Source: Melieria omissa (lineage: Eukaryota > Arthropoda > Insecta > Diptera > Ulidiidae). Taken from it: 64,000 nt of DNA. Under the pieces are notes generated by a model. The model did not search any database. It was not told where the DNA came from and saw only the letters and a program-made list of their open reading frames with translations. Location: assembly GCA_963971225.1 (NCBI GenBank), contig OZ020269.1, positions 15,932,421-15,996,420 of the forward strand, given 5' to 3'. The position numbers and the translations under genes are program-made. Positions 11,308 to 20,789 of this stretch are shown here, one piece after another (position 1 is the stretch's first letter; every line of letters starts with the position of its first letter).

Positions 11308-13139
11308 GTATTAAGAATGCTAAAATTTTTAATTACGGGACTGGTTTCAAATTTTGATTTTCGATTGAATAGAAGTTTTCTGAATTTACTTCAATGACTT
11401 AAATTGAACTTATTTAAATATATAACTTTTTTAATTACGAAAACTATGACACTTTCTTTCATTTTTTTTGTATTTTAGTTTTAGAACCAGTGCTCTTCTT
11501 TTCTAGCTAAACTCATTGGCCCAAAAATATTTAATATTTACATTTAATAATATTTATTTAATTTAATAGTTAATTTAATAATTTAATTAATTTAATAATT
11601 TAATTAATTCAATTATTTCATAAGGTTTTAGTTCAATTTAAATTTAATTTTTTAATTTAATTTAATTTTAATTTAGTTTAGTTTTTTTTTTTGAGATTTG
11701 GAATGTTAAAAATGCGTTGAAAATTCTTTTTGACGTTCCGAGATTAGCCAATTTTTTACATTACTTTCATACAATTTTTGAATTAATTTCTCAAGCCTTG
11801 TCACTAAAGTAAATTCAAACCACGATTAACCTCAAACTTTAAACACTTTCGATTCCGTCTGATCAACCTTTTAGCCAATGACATTTTTCAGCCCCATTCT
11901 TGCAACACCCTGTTGCCTTAGTGGTTTCTATGTATTTGAAAAGTTTTCATCAGTAGAGCTTTCGCCGCAACAAGTTCCCTCAACGGAAACGTTGAAAATT
12001 TTTCACATCATAAGAATTTCGTTTCCTTTCGTTTTAGCGCGCTTAGTTGCAAGCTTTTGCACTGCAGGCGCCGCCAACGATTAGGCCTCATGCCCAGTGT
12101 AAAACTGTTGCTTTTGTGCTTATTGTTCTTGCTGTTGTTGTTGCGATTGCCAAGGGCCAACATGCCCAAGTCGTGCAAAGCAATTGAAAACTTGTCATAA
12201 TTCGCAGACATGCTTGAAGGCTCCATTCACAGGCAGATTTCCGGCAAGTGCAGCACTCACACACAAGCAAGTGCCTGTGTGTGTGTGTGCGTGTGTACAC
12301 GGCACTCATAATGATGCGCCTGCGCATGTGCCACGTGCCGTCTGCACTACATTTGGCGGCTTCGGTTCCCCTACGGCATGGCCAGTCGTCGTACGAAAAT
12401 TTCACAAATTGTTGCGCTGCATGCAACAGCGTTGAATTGCGATTACAACCACTTGTCGCCGTTGTCGGTTGCCAGCACCAGCACCAGCACCAACACCAGC
12501 AGCGTCGGCTGCAGCATCGGGTTGGCTATAAAAGACCGTGTCCTGCGAAGTTGACTGCCATTCGTCCAAATGTTGCCGTCGGTTTGAAAACGTGCTGGGA
12601 AAAATTGTTGGCGGTGCTGTTTTTTTGGCAAAGGATCTGCTTTTGTGAAAAGTTGAGTGGATATTTTTTTCAAGTGGCTAATTACAAACACTGAACAGTA
12701 CAAAAACAATGATGTTTCAAGTTTTGAATGGTTTTAAAATCGTTTGTTGTTGTTAAATCGCAATTTTGGCTCAATGTGCAACCTACTGAGATTCTTAACG
12801 ATTCTGTACATTTTCAAGAACTCTGAGTGAAATTGCTGGTGACATTTGTGTATGTCCGATATTGGTTGAACATATAGAAGCGGTCTGCATGATGTTGTGT
12901 AGTGTAAGCCGTTTGGCCCATTGAACATGTATCCAGAATAGTGCACAGCTGCATATCTTCCAGCAAGGTAACTAATTGCGCAAAAATAATTTTATGAAAA
13001 AGAATTAAAAAATGCTTTCCGACGAGAAAAAAGTAGGAATTAAATGATTTGGAAATAATGTGATTAAAGTTTTGAATATAAAAAGAATTAAATGAAAATC
13101 ATCAATCAGGTGTTACAGTTATTCATGTTTTAAATATGT
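11308..13139. other. Intergenic stretch: AATT-rich block, then GC-richer segment
   Basis: 11536-11690 is low-complexity DNA built of TTTAATTAA-type words. 12080-12700 is GC-richer with CAG/CAC-type triplet runs (12475-12510) and a TATA/initiator-like pair at 12527-12562, listed separately. No conserved protein was recognised on either strand. Confidence 0.55.
12527..12563 (+). promoter_or_regulatory. Candidate RNA polymerase II core promoter
   Basis: A strong TATA box, GGCTATAAAAG, is followed 33 bases downstream by a CCATTC initiator-like sequence centred on A12560, the normal TATA-to-start spacing in Drosophila core promoters. The first ATG after it (12570) opens only five codons before TGA, so any product would need splicing or be non-coding. 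No downstream exon was recognised. Confidence 0.3.
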
Positions 13140-13560
13140 TGTATTGAACATTTTATAAAATCCAATAATTGAAATTCATTCGTACAATTATGAAAAATAC
13201 AAAAAATAAAAATTATGAAAAATATATCAACGTTTATGAAAATTTAGAATATCTTTTGCGCGATTTGGTATCGTATCTTATTGATTTACGATCGAACGAT
13301 TAATCTAACATAAACAAATCTTCCTTATTGAACATTTTATAAAATCCTATAATTGAAATTCATTCGTAAAGTTATGAAAAAGAAAACAAAATAATAAGAT
13401 ATGAAAAATATATAAACTAAGAAATCTTCCTTATTGAACATTTTATAAAATCCAATAATTGAAATTCATTCCTAAAGTTATGAAAAAGAAAAAATAAAAA
13501 GTTATGGAAAATATATAAACTTGTATGGATATTTGGATTATCTTTTTTGTATCTTATTGA
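13140..13560. repeat. Three degenerate tandem copies of an AT-rich unit
   Basis: The phrase TTATTGAACATTTTATAAAA followed by TCCaATAATTGAAATTCATTCgTA recurs at about 13140, 13324 and 13430, each followed by GTTATGAAAAA-type sequence and ATGAAAAATATATAAAC. Spacing is about 181 then 106 bases, so the units have internal length differences. No coding potential. Confidence 0.75.
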
Positions 13561-13881
13561 TTTACAATCTTACAATTATTCTTATTGATTGGTAAAAGGT
13601 TTTCTAATATTGCATTACTTATTCAAGCAATTTTAATTCTGTTAGGATATGTTAGGTTAAAAATCAAATAAGACTTCCGTCGGATTATGTAACCTAATTA
13701 AATAAGGTTTATACCTTTTTTTATAAAAAAAACATGTTTAGCCAAAATTGTAAATATTTAGATTTAAAGGCTTTAAAAAATTTAATATATAAAACTTAAA
13801 AAATCAGCACAAATAAGACTTCGGTCGATTTAAATAACATAAAAAATCCTCATATATAAACCTAAAATTTTTTAATATTTT

Positions 13882-16223
13882 AACACTAGGAGTACTGGAC
13901 TTGGTCAAATGACGGTATTCAGAGTTTTTAACGAAATCGGTTGAATTTGAAGAAATGTTTAATTGTAAGCATTAAAACAATGTATACCGTCTTCGACTTT
14001 TTTGTGAAAGTTTTAATTTTATTTCCATGGCTACGTAGTTAACCGTCATTTGACCGCTCGTGGTACTGTTCACTCAAAATTTGTACGCACAAATGAGTTT
14101 ATATCTCTTTAAAAAACAAACACACGATAATATTTTATAGCTCAAACAAAAGGGTATTTATTCAGTTATTCAAATAAGGAAACAACAATTTTATGTTTAA
14201 TTTGAATGTATGAATTTGTGGGCATTTCTCTTGATGCTGTCCATTAATCATTGAACATCCGCTCTAGTGACCTGGGCAGCAAACTTGTTCCATTGATACA
14301 GCGTTTTTGATGGCACTCCCATTTCTGCGCATTTTGTTTTCAACAATAGCCCAATATTTTTCGATTTGGCATAAATTTGGGCAATTTGGTGGATTGCAAT
14401 CTTTTGGCACTACGTCGACACTATTGGGTTGATACCAATTCATTGTTGCTTGTGAATAATGAATGCTCGCCAAATCTGGACAAAACTTTACTGAAGATGA
14501 ATGAAAGGCAGAAAACGTTTCTCCAAGCATTCCTTCCTGTATACTTCGGACGTCATAGTGCTCAAAGCCACGTATGCCCTACACTTCAGACCACAGCACA
14601 GTGATTCGACTCCATACAACCGCGGGACAAAATTAGAAGGAGTAGTCCGTTCTTCATGAAATTTGGTATACCAGTTAATCATGGTCTTCTGAATTGAAAT
14701 CTCCATTTTGTTTTTCTTAAACTGTTGTAGTTTGGCAATGCCTCAGACTTAAATTTTCAAATTTCGTCATTTTTGGAGAGCTATAGCACCAAGTGTGTCG
14801 GCTAGATTTTTCAGATTTTACATTAAATCGGTAACGTCAACATTGATTATTCCAAAGAGTAACAGAAATTGTCTCAGTACCCTCTGGATTTGCAATAAAA
14901 ACGATAATAATAGATGTATGTTTTGCATTTTTGCAGATTTTATCATTTTTCGTGCGGATTGCATACTTTTAGGCATAAAGAAAATAAATTTTGTCGAAAA
15001 ATACGTGTTTAGACCACTTTTCAAATTGAATTATTTTCTGAGATCGGAAGATATCGGAGGATGTAATTACATTATCCGACAAAGAAAGAATGCTTCTTAA
15101 AACAAAAAAAAAAAATTCAGGAACATACTTTCCCATACTTTTTAGATATTTTCCTCTAAGTTTTGCCAATTTTCAGATTTTTAATTTAGAAAAATATTTT
15201 GCATTAAAAGTGAAGTAAGAGCCTACGCTTTTCAATTTTTGAGAAATCGTTAAAAGCGAAAATTTTTCGCATCATTTTTTATACTATATTGAAAGTTTAA
15301 GCAACTTCTTGGTAACCATGTATTTTTAAATTTTGTTTACTCAATAGACTAAAAAACAAAAAATTTGAGTTTCAGTTTTTTTGAGAAAAAAGTTTCAACT
15401 TTGAGCCGCTTTTGCACAGACACTAATTGATTTTTTGCACAGATTTTTTGGGGTTTTCTTAGTTAGAGTTTTTTCTTTCAAATGACATCAAAATCGTTAA
15501 ATTCTGAGACCATACATTTTTTGAATTTTGCCAAATCATAACTTTTTTGGCAAATTTATCAATTTTTCATATATATTATATTTTGAAGGAACATCGCCCC
15601 GTTTCTTTGAAGCATAAAATGTTTGTCCTTTTTTAGCTCGATACGATTTCAGTCCAGCTTTAACACGTATTCGCTTAGCTGTCGATAAGCTGGTTGCACA
15701 TTTTTTAGCGCGATCATTGTCAGATAAGCCGGGATTCTTCTTAATTGAGGCTAGAACACTTCTTTTTAGTTCTGAGTAATTTTTCATTTTACCTTTCAAA
15801 GCTCAAGGTGTCTTTATATCGTTTTATAACTCTATAAACAGTAGTTTTGGACAACTTTAATATTTTAGCAAATTTTGATTTTCCACAAATTTCTTCACAA
15901 TAAATTTTCGAGCAGCAAACTTCATCGCGAATAAAACTCACTAATAAAAAACTAGTTCTACAAAATTTTAACCTGATAACGGTACATTCATTGCCTACTG
16001 ACATGAACTTACTTTTCTTAATACATTCCAAAAATGACTCCGTAGGGATTGCTGGAGTGCGTACCAATTTTGAGTGGACACTGCTTTAGTAGGTGAAATC
16101 GATGATATAAAGAATCGGCAAAGTGAATGCAAAATTTTTGTAATAGTAAGCTTAATGCAAAATATTAAAAGTCATGAAGAATCAGATTCATAACTTAAAC
16201 CGTTTTTGAGTAGTTCTAGTGTT
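13882..16223 (-). mobile_element. Tc1-like DNA transposon (DD37E type), degraded
   Basis: The termini AACACTAGgAgTACT (left) and AACACTAGaAcTACT (right, inverted) form an inverted repeat beside TA. Three transposase segments lie between them on the - strand, in the order expected for one gene. The 2.3-kb length exceeds a typical Tc1 element (about 1.3-1.6 kb). The excess is an AT-rich block at about 14720-15530 that separates the DNA-binding and catalytic parts and may be a nested insertion. Confidence 0.8.
14264..16067 (-). pseudogene. Tc1-like transposase, disrupted
   Basis: Read on the - strand, 16067-15789 ends in a helix-turn-helix (AKILKLSKTTVYRVIKRYKD). 15799-15536 continues with a second DNA-binding segment (SLSTAKRIRVKAGLKSYRAK). 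14706-14488 gives the catalytic-core piece MTSEVYRKECLEKRFLPFI. 14530-14264 gives FCPDLASIHY...VVPKD.NPPNCP...IEKYWAIV. Counting from the D of PDLAS to the E of IEKYW leaves 37 residues between them, a DD37E spacing. The first catalytic aspartate was not found, and frame shifts separate the pieces, so it cannot make an active enzyme. Such enzymes act in the nucleus, cutting and pasting DNA at TA sites. Confidence 0.8.
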
Positions 16224-16345
16224 AAATAAAATAAATACAAAAAATAAAAAAAAATTGAAATAGCTTTAATGACATGTGACATGACATGACAAGTCTGATA
16301 TTCTTCACCTAAATTCAATTATTAAGTGCCACTTTGAAAAATTAA

Positions 16346-17079
16346 GGGGGTGTTCTGTAGTAACAGCTCGTTTTCTTAGGTGTTTTTTGAAATTCTACTG
16401 TGAAGTAACTATTCAATTTTTTTTTATGCGGTTTTTTTTCAATGTTTTATTATACTTTTAACTACAAAATTCAGTATAAGGTTTGAAAAAATATTGATTC
16501 GTTGCTGCACTGCAGCGCCGCAAAGTGATGCCCTCCAAAAAAAAACATGCGTTGACGGTTCACACGATTGCTCCAGTCTGAAACATGGAAATCGGAAAAT
16601 TTTTTTTTTTTTTTTGTTGTAATCTATATGAGTGCGATTATCGTCTGACGGGAGCTTTTTTGGTTTTCATCAAAATTCTCAAAATGGCGCGACTTGAAAG
16701 TAAAAAATTTTTTTTTCCCATTTTTTCAAATGAAAAAAAATTTATTTAACACTAACTAATAACAAAATCGAAAAAAACGCTCGTCGGACGATGGCGACAA
16801 CTTTTAGAAACATTTAAAAAAAAATTATCAAAATCCATCTACTCAATCATTTGTAATCGTGTGAACCAGTTCGAAAAACATGGTTTCGGGAAAAACGCGT
16901 TTAAAGTACTGAAAGTACTGTGGAAATTCGGCGGAGCGCGTGACGAAACCTCCTTTACAAATGACTTTCCGGTCCGAATTCATCAAAAACCTTTTTTTAT
17001 ACGATAGATAACAACATTACCTGTTGAAAAATGCAAAAAAAAAAATCGATTTTTTGAAAATTTTACACAGAACACCCCC
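16346..17079. mobile_element. TTAA-flanked MITE with GGGGGTGTTCTGT termini
   Basis: TTAA (16342-16345) precedes GGGGGTGTTCTGT. The right end is its exact inverse, ACAGAACACCCCC, followed by TTAA (17080-17083). Exact TTAA duplications are the signature of piggyBac-type transposition. The 734-base interior is non-coding, with poly-A/T runs and a short GC-rich core (16500-16530). It is a non-autonomous element. The match at both flanks suggests it is comparatively young. Confidence 0.85.
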
Positions 17080-17399
17080 TTAAAACAAAAATTCAACCAA
17101 TTGTATTACAAAATTTTTAAAGTATTTTTCAGCCAAATTTAGCTATTAAATACAATTTTTAAATAATTAAAAACCAAAACTAAAAAATATATTTCTGTGG
17201 AATTTTGACAAAAGCACTTAAGTCGACTTCAAATCAAATTTCCGATTTTTTTAATCGTACAGAAACAATTTAAAGACGCTTCTTTTGGTGTATTCGGTTT
17301 GTTTCTATGACATTTAGTTACAGAGATATAACGTTGACGTGTATAATTTCAACTTTTCTCGAGTTTTGTATGAGATTTGATCTGCACCTCATCAGTTTT

Positions 17400-18704
17400 T
17401 TCGCTCTCCTGAACTGAACACCTCCGCAAAGTTCAAAGGGCAGCCTGCGTCATCATCACGGGCGCTCTTAGGACAACACCAACTTCAGCTTTAGAAGCCC
17501 TGCTTCACCTTATTCCGCTAGATCTGCACTGTAGAAAATTAGCGGCTATAACAAGCTATAGGCTATGGGCTAACGGCCAATGGTCGGAGTCTAACCGGGG
17601 TCATGCCAGGATACTTACTCTCTTGAAGGAGTTCGGGGAACTGGATTCTTCACCCCCCCAATTGCAATTTAACAGAAAGTTCACAAGCACCATTCCAGAC
17701 AGGAACAACTGGGAGGAAAGCTCAACATCCTTAATAGGGAACTCACACCAGATCTACATTGACGGCTCCAAGTTAAACGGAGCTGTTGGTGGAGGCGTCT
17801 TTTCAGACTCACTTAGTATAAACTACTCTTTTAGACTGCCGGACCACTGCAGCGTATTCCAAACAGAGGTTTCAGCCATTGAAGCTGCCCTGAATTGGAT
17901 CAAAGAGGGCAGTGTCTCTAGGCGAGATATTAGCATTCTCTCTGACAGCCAAGCGGCTATCAGGGCCCTAGGGTCTCATGTTCTGACTTCCAAAACAGTG
18001 ATCAGCTGCCGCAAATCTCTTGATGAGATGGCTGAGCAGCTTAAAATCAACCTCATATGGGTGCCTGGTCACAGAGATATCCCGGGGAACTGCAGGGCAG
18101 ACGAACTGGCTAGACAAGGAACGACTAAGGAGCTATCATCAGAACTCGCCGGCTTAGGTATTCCATTGAGTACCTGCAAGCTGGTGATAGAGGAAGCGAT
18201 GACCAAAGCCGCTAACAATGCATGGGCGGCCTCAGAGACAGGCAAGACAGCGCAACAGATCTGGCCAAAGCTGGACTGGAAGCGCACCAAAAGTCTGCTA
18301 AACCTCAATAGGGGCACGCTCAGGGTTGTTGTCGGAGTCATCATTGGTCACTGTATCCTTGGTAGCCACGCCATTAGATTAGGGTTGGCCCACTTGGCCA
18401 ACGAGTTCTGCAGAAGCTGCAGAGACATAGAGGAGGAAGAAACAACTACCACCTACTTTGTACTTGTCCTGCTCTTTGTAGGAAACGGAAAAAACATCTA
18501 GGGTTTTACCATACAGCCAACCTCGCGGACTTATCGGAGGTTGACGCCAAGAGCCTAATACGCATCATCACCTGTTCGTGCTGGTTCGAGACATCCTAAC
18601 AACAAATAAAAGTGGTTAGAGATCCTGTGGTATCACAATGGGCCTAGCTTGGCCTAAGTGAGCTCTCACATGAGAGCTGCCACTACCACCTACCTACCTA
18701 CCTA
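17400..18704 (+). mobile_element. 5'-truncated non-LTR retrotransposon, 3' end with RNase H
   Basis: The fragment begins inside the C-terminal part of an ORF2-type protein and ends in a 3' UTR (TGTGGTATCACAATGGGCC...) with a short CCTA/CTAC repeat tail at about 18681-18704. GC content and codon use differ sharply from the flanking AT-rich DNA, as expected for a recent insertion. The reverse transcriptase and endonuclease parts are missing, the usual result of incomplete target-primed reverse transcription. Clade is probably among RNase H-bearing groups such as I, R1 or LOA; not resolved. Confidence 0.85.
17417..18501 (+). pseudogene. Non-LTR ORF2 C-terminal region, ribonuclease H domain
   Basis: An uninterrupted frame runs from just after a TGA near 17410. 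It starts with the post-RT block VQRAACVIITGALRTTPT, followed by an RNase H domain: YIDGSK (catalytic D), TEVSAIEAAL (E), LSDSQAA (D), WVPGHRDIPGNCRADELA (H and D). All four acidic residues are present. In the retroelement this domain removes RNA from the RNA-DNA hybrid. The C-terminal zinc-knuckle region (CRSCRDIEEEETTT) loses its frame: the expected LCHCPAL block is in a different frame near 18460, so the end at 18501 is frameshifted. It is a dead fragment because the protein's N-terminal two thirds are absent. Confidence 0.85.
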
Positions 18705-18988
18705 AATGATATGGTCTATTTTTTTAATTTTTTTTCTTCACCAAAATTCAACTATTTAGCACCAAAAATTAGAAAATTATAAAACCCATCATTGAATATT
18801 TATTCAGTTGAGAACCACACATTTATGAGAGATTGAAACAAAAATTGCCAAACGCTAACATTAAAATATAAAAATATTCTAAAATTTTTCATCAATGTAT
18901 ATGACTACATTTTTTAAAGGCCTCCCGAACATTTATAGAAGTAAACACAATTTTTTCTACTATTCTTAATTTTTTTTAATAATTATTA

Positions 18989-19722
18989 TCAGGTGTACAA
19001 CTTTGCTTTGTTTTTGCTTTATTGCGAAAAAGTGCTTACAGATGTATTATTCAAAGTATTGTCCGTCGCTAGCGACAACTTTCTCCCATCTTTCCGGCAA
19101 TTTTCGGATCCCGGCTCGAAAAAAGGAGTCCTCTTTTGACGCTATCCATGAAGCAATCCATTTTTCCAATTCTTCGAAGGATTGAAAATGTTGATCTGCC
19201 AGGCCGTGTGCCATCGAACGGAATAGGTGGAAGTCAGAAGGGGCGACATCTGGGGAATACGGCGGGTGGGGCAAGACTTCCCATTTCAGCGTTTCCAGGT
19301 ACTTTTTGACCACTTTTGCGACGTGAGGCCGAGCATTGTCGTGTTGGAGGATGACTTTGTCATGTCGCTCTTCCATTTTTAAAACGTTGAAACCACTCCC
19401 GACACGTTCTTTCACTCAGAGCAGCATCACCGTAAGTTTCTGAGAGCATTCGATGCGCTTCAGCTGCATTTTTTTCGAATTGTAACAGAAAAGTAAAACT
19501 TCCCGCAAATGGCGAGAATTGGGCACATAAACGGACATTTTCGAGCGTGAATAATACGAAAACAAGAACAACTGTCACTGCAACTGTCACTGAAACGGCG
19601 ATGACAATTCGTTAGGCACTGTCCACACTCACTTTAAAGGCATTACCATCTATGTATTTCAACCAGCCTCAGCCGGTACAGCCACCTATCGGAAAACGGC
19701 GGAAGCAAAGTTGTACACCTGA
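18989..19722 (-). mobile_element. Internally deleted mariner element with intact ends
   Basis: The termini TCAGGTGTACAACTTTGCTT are exact inverted repeats of at least 20 bases, flanked on both sides by TA. The element is only 734 bases against ~1.3 kb for full mariners, and the transposase keeps its beginning and end but lacks its middle. With good termini it could still be mobilised in trans. Confidence 0.9.
19047..19590 (-). pseudogene. Mariner transposase with internal deletion (DD34D type)
   Basis: On the - strand, 19590-19360 carries the N-terminal DNA-binding region (AAEAHRMLSETYGDAALSER, then CREWFQRFKNG). 19415-19047 carries the C-terminal catalytic part: HDNARPHVA...LPHPPYSPDVAPSDFHLF. 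The D of HDNARPH and the final D of PSDFHLF are separated by 34 residues, the mariner DD34D signature. The region holding the first catalytic D is deleted and the two parts are in different frames, so no active enzyme is made. Confidence 0.88.
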
Positions 19723-20280
19723 TAATTTATATTTATTTTAGTCTTTGAACAGTTAATTAACAAATATTGTTAAATAACAAAGGTGGAATCATGATTTAAG
19801 CTTAAACAGCCAACTTGCAGTTGAGAAAGGAAGTGAATACAGGTTTAGGAACAGACAAGTCAGACCTGAAGGGGCCCGACTGTCACTTTACATTCTTTGC
19901 TTAAATTATTACGCTTTCTTTTATTTACTCTGAAATATTTTAAACCGTTGAAATTGGCAAACAAAATGAATTGAGAACTTCATATTTGCATACATTAAAT
20001 TAAGAGATATTTTGTATACGAGTAGTTTTAGTTTTGGAAATTTTTAGGTAAAAATGTTAAATACATATTCAAGATTTGCAAGTCACTCTGTAGGCCTACA
20101 ACTAAAACTGAATTTCGTTTTAAAGCTCAACGATATTAATGAGAGAGAGCTATTTTATTAAAATTAACATTCATTCATTTGTGCAAACTGGACACAAGAG
20201 CCGTCGGCTTTTGGTTGACGTTGTACACCTGTCCGTGCATACATTTAAATAAATTTCTAAGGTTAGCTGAATTGAGTGTC

Positions 20281-20749
20281 GTTACAATTTTGAATTGAAT
20301 GACCGGTAAAAGAACCAGTTTAGCAAATTGAGCGTGGCAGAGCAGAGATTGAACACTCTCGGGCGGTGTTGCTCTGGCAATTTGTGTTGCTGTTGTTGTT
20401 GGATTGTCGGAGGCTGCTTAGTGCCAGTAACATTTTCAGCGGCTATGGAGGCTCAGCTCAGTCACGTATGATAGTTGAATACATTTGTTTGCGATTCTAT
20501 AAGCGGCAACATATCTAATATTGTTAGTACTTGCAAATAGTTAGCAGTGCGGCAGTGATTTTTAAAAAGCAATCAGCTCGCGGTGCATGAAGTGAAGTGT
20601 TAAAGTTGGGTGTATGAAATTACAGAAAAAAACTTAATAATTGTCAACGTTCAATGTGCATTTTTTAATTGCACATAATTCAAAAATGAATTGCTAACCA
20701 AGTGTCCATATTCTTTGTCGATTTATTGGTTTTATAATATTAAATAAAA
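20281..20749 (+). promoter_or_regulatory. DAT upstream region / 5' UTR candidate
   Basis: This stretch is GC-richer than its surroundings (20310-20470 especially) and directly precedes the DAT start codon. A weak TATA-like CTATAAGC lies near 20497. I cannot place the transcription start from sequence. An in-frame TAA nine bases before the ATG at 20750 closes the reading frame upstream. Confidence 0.3.
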
Positions 20750-20789
20750 ATGGGTAGATATCATCACCCGTCACCGGACGCAGATGAAG
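20750..20789 (+). CDS. DAT: DAT coding exon 1
   Basis: Encodes [13 protein letters not shown] and the first base of the next codon. The ATG has a good context (aaaaATGG), an in-frame TAA lies just upstream, and the donor is AAG|GTAATA. The phase joins exactly to exon 2 (G|AT = Asp). The residues are not conserved in anything I know, so this exon is supported by phase and signals rather than homology; the next in-frame ATG, M29 in exon 2, is an alternative start. Confidence 0.65.

Noticed and set aside
10480..11397. 305-codon open frame of (LR)n then (TK)n
   Set aside because: It is the hexamer array read as protein; no start context, no conserved flanks, and the phase slip simply switches one dipeptide repeat for another.
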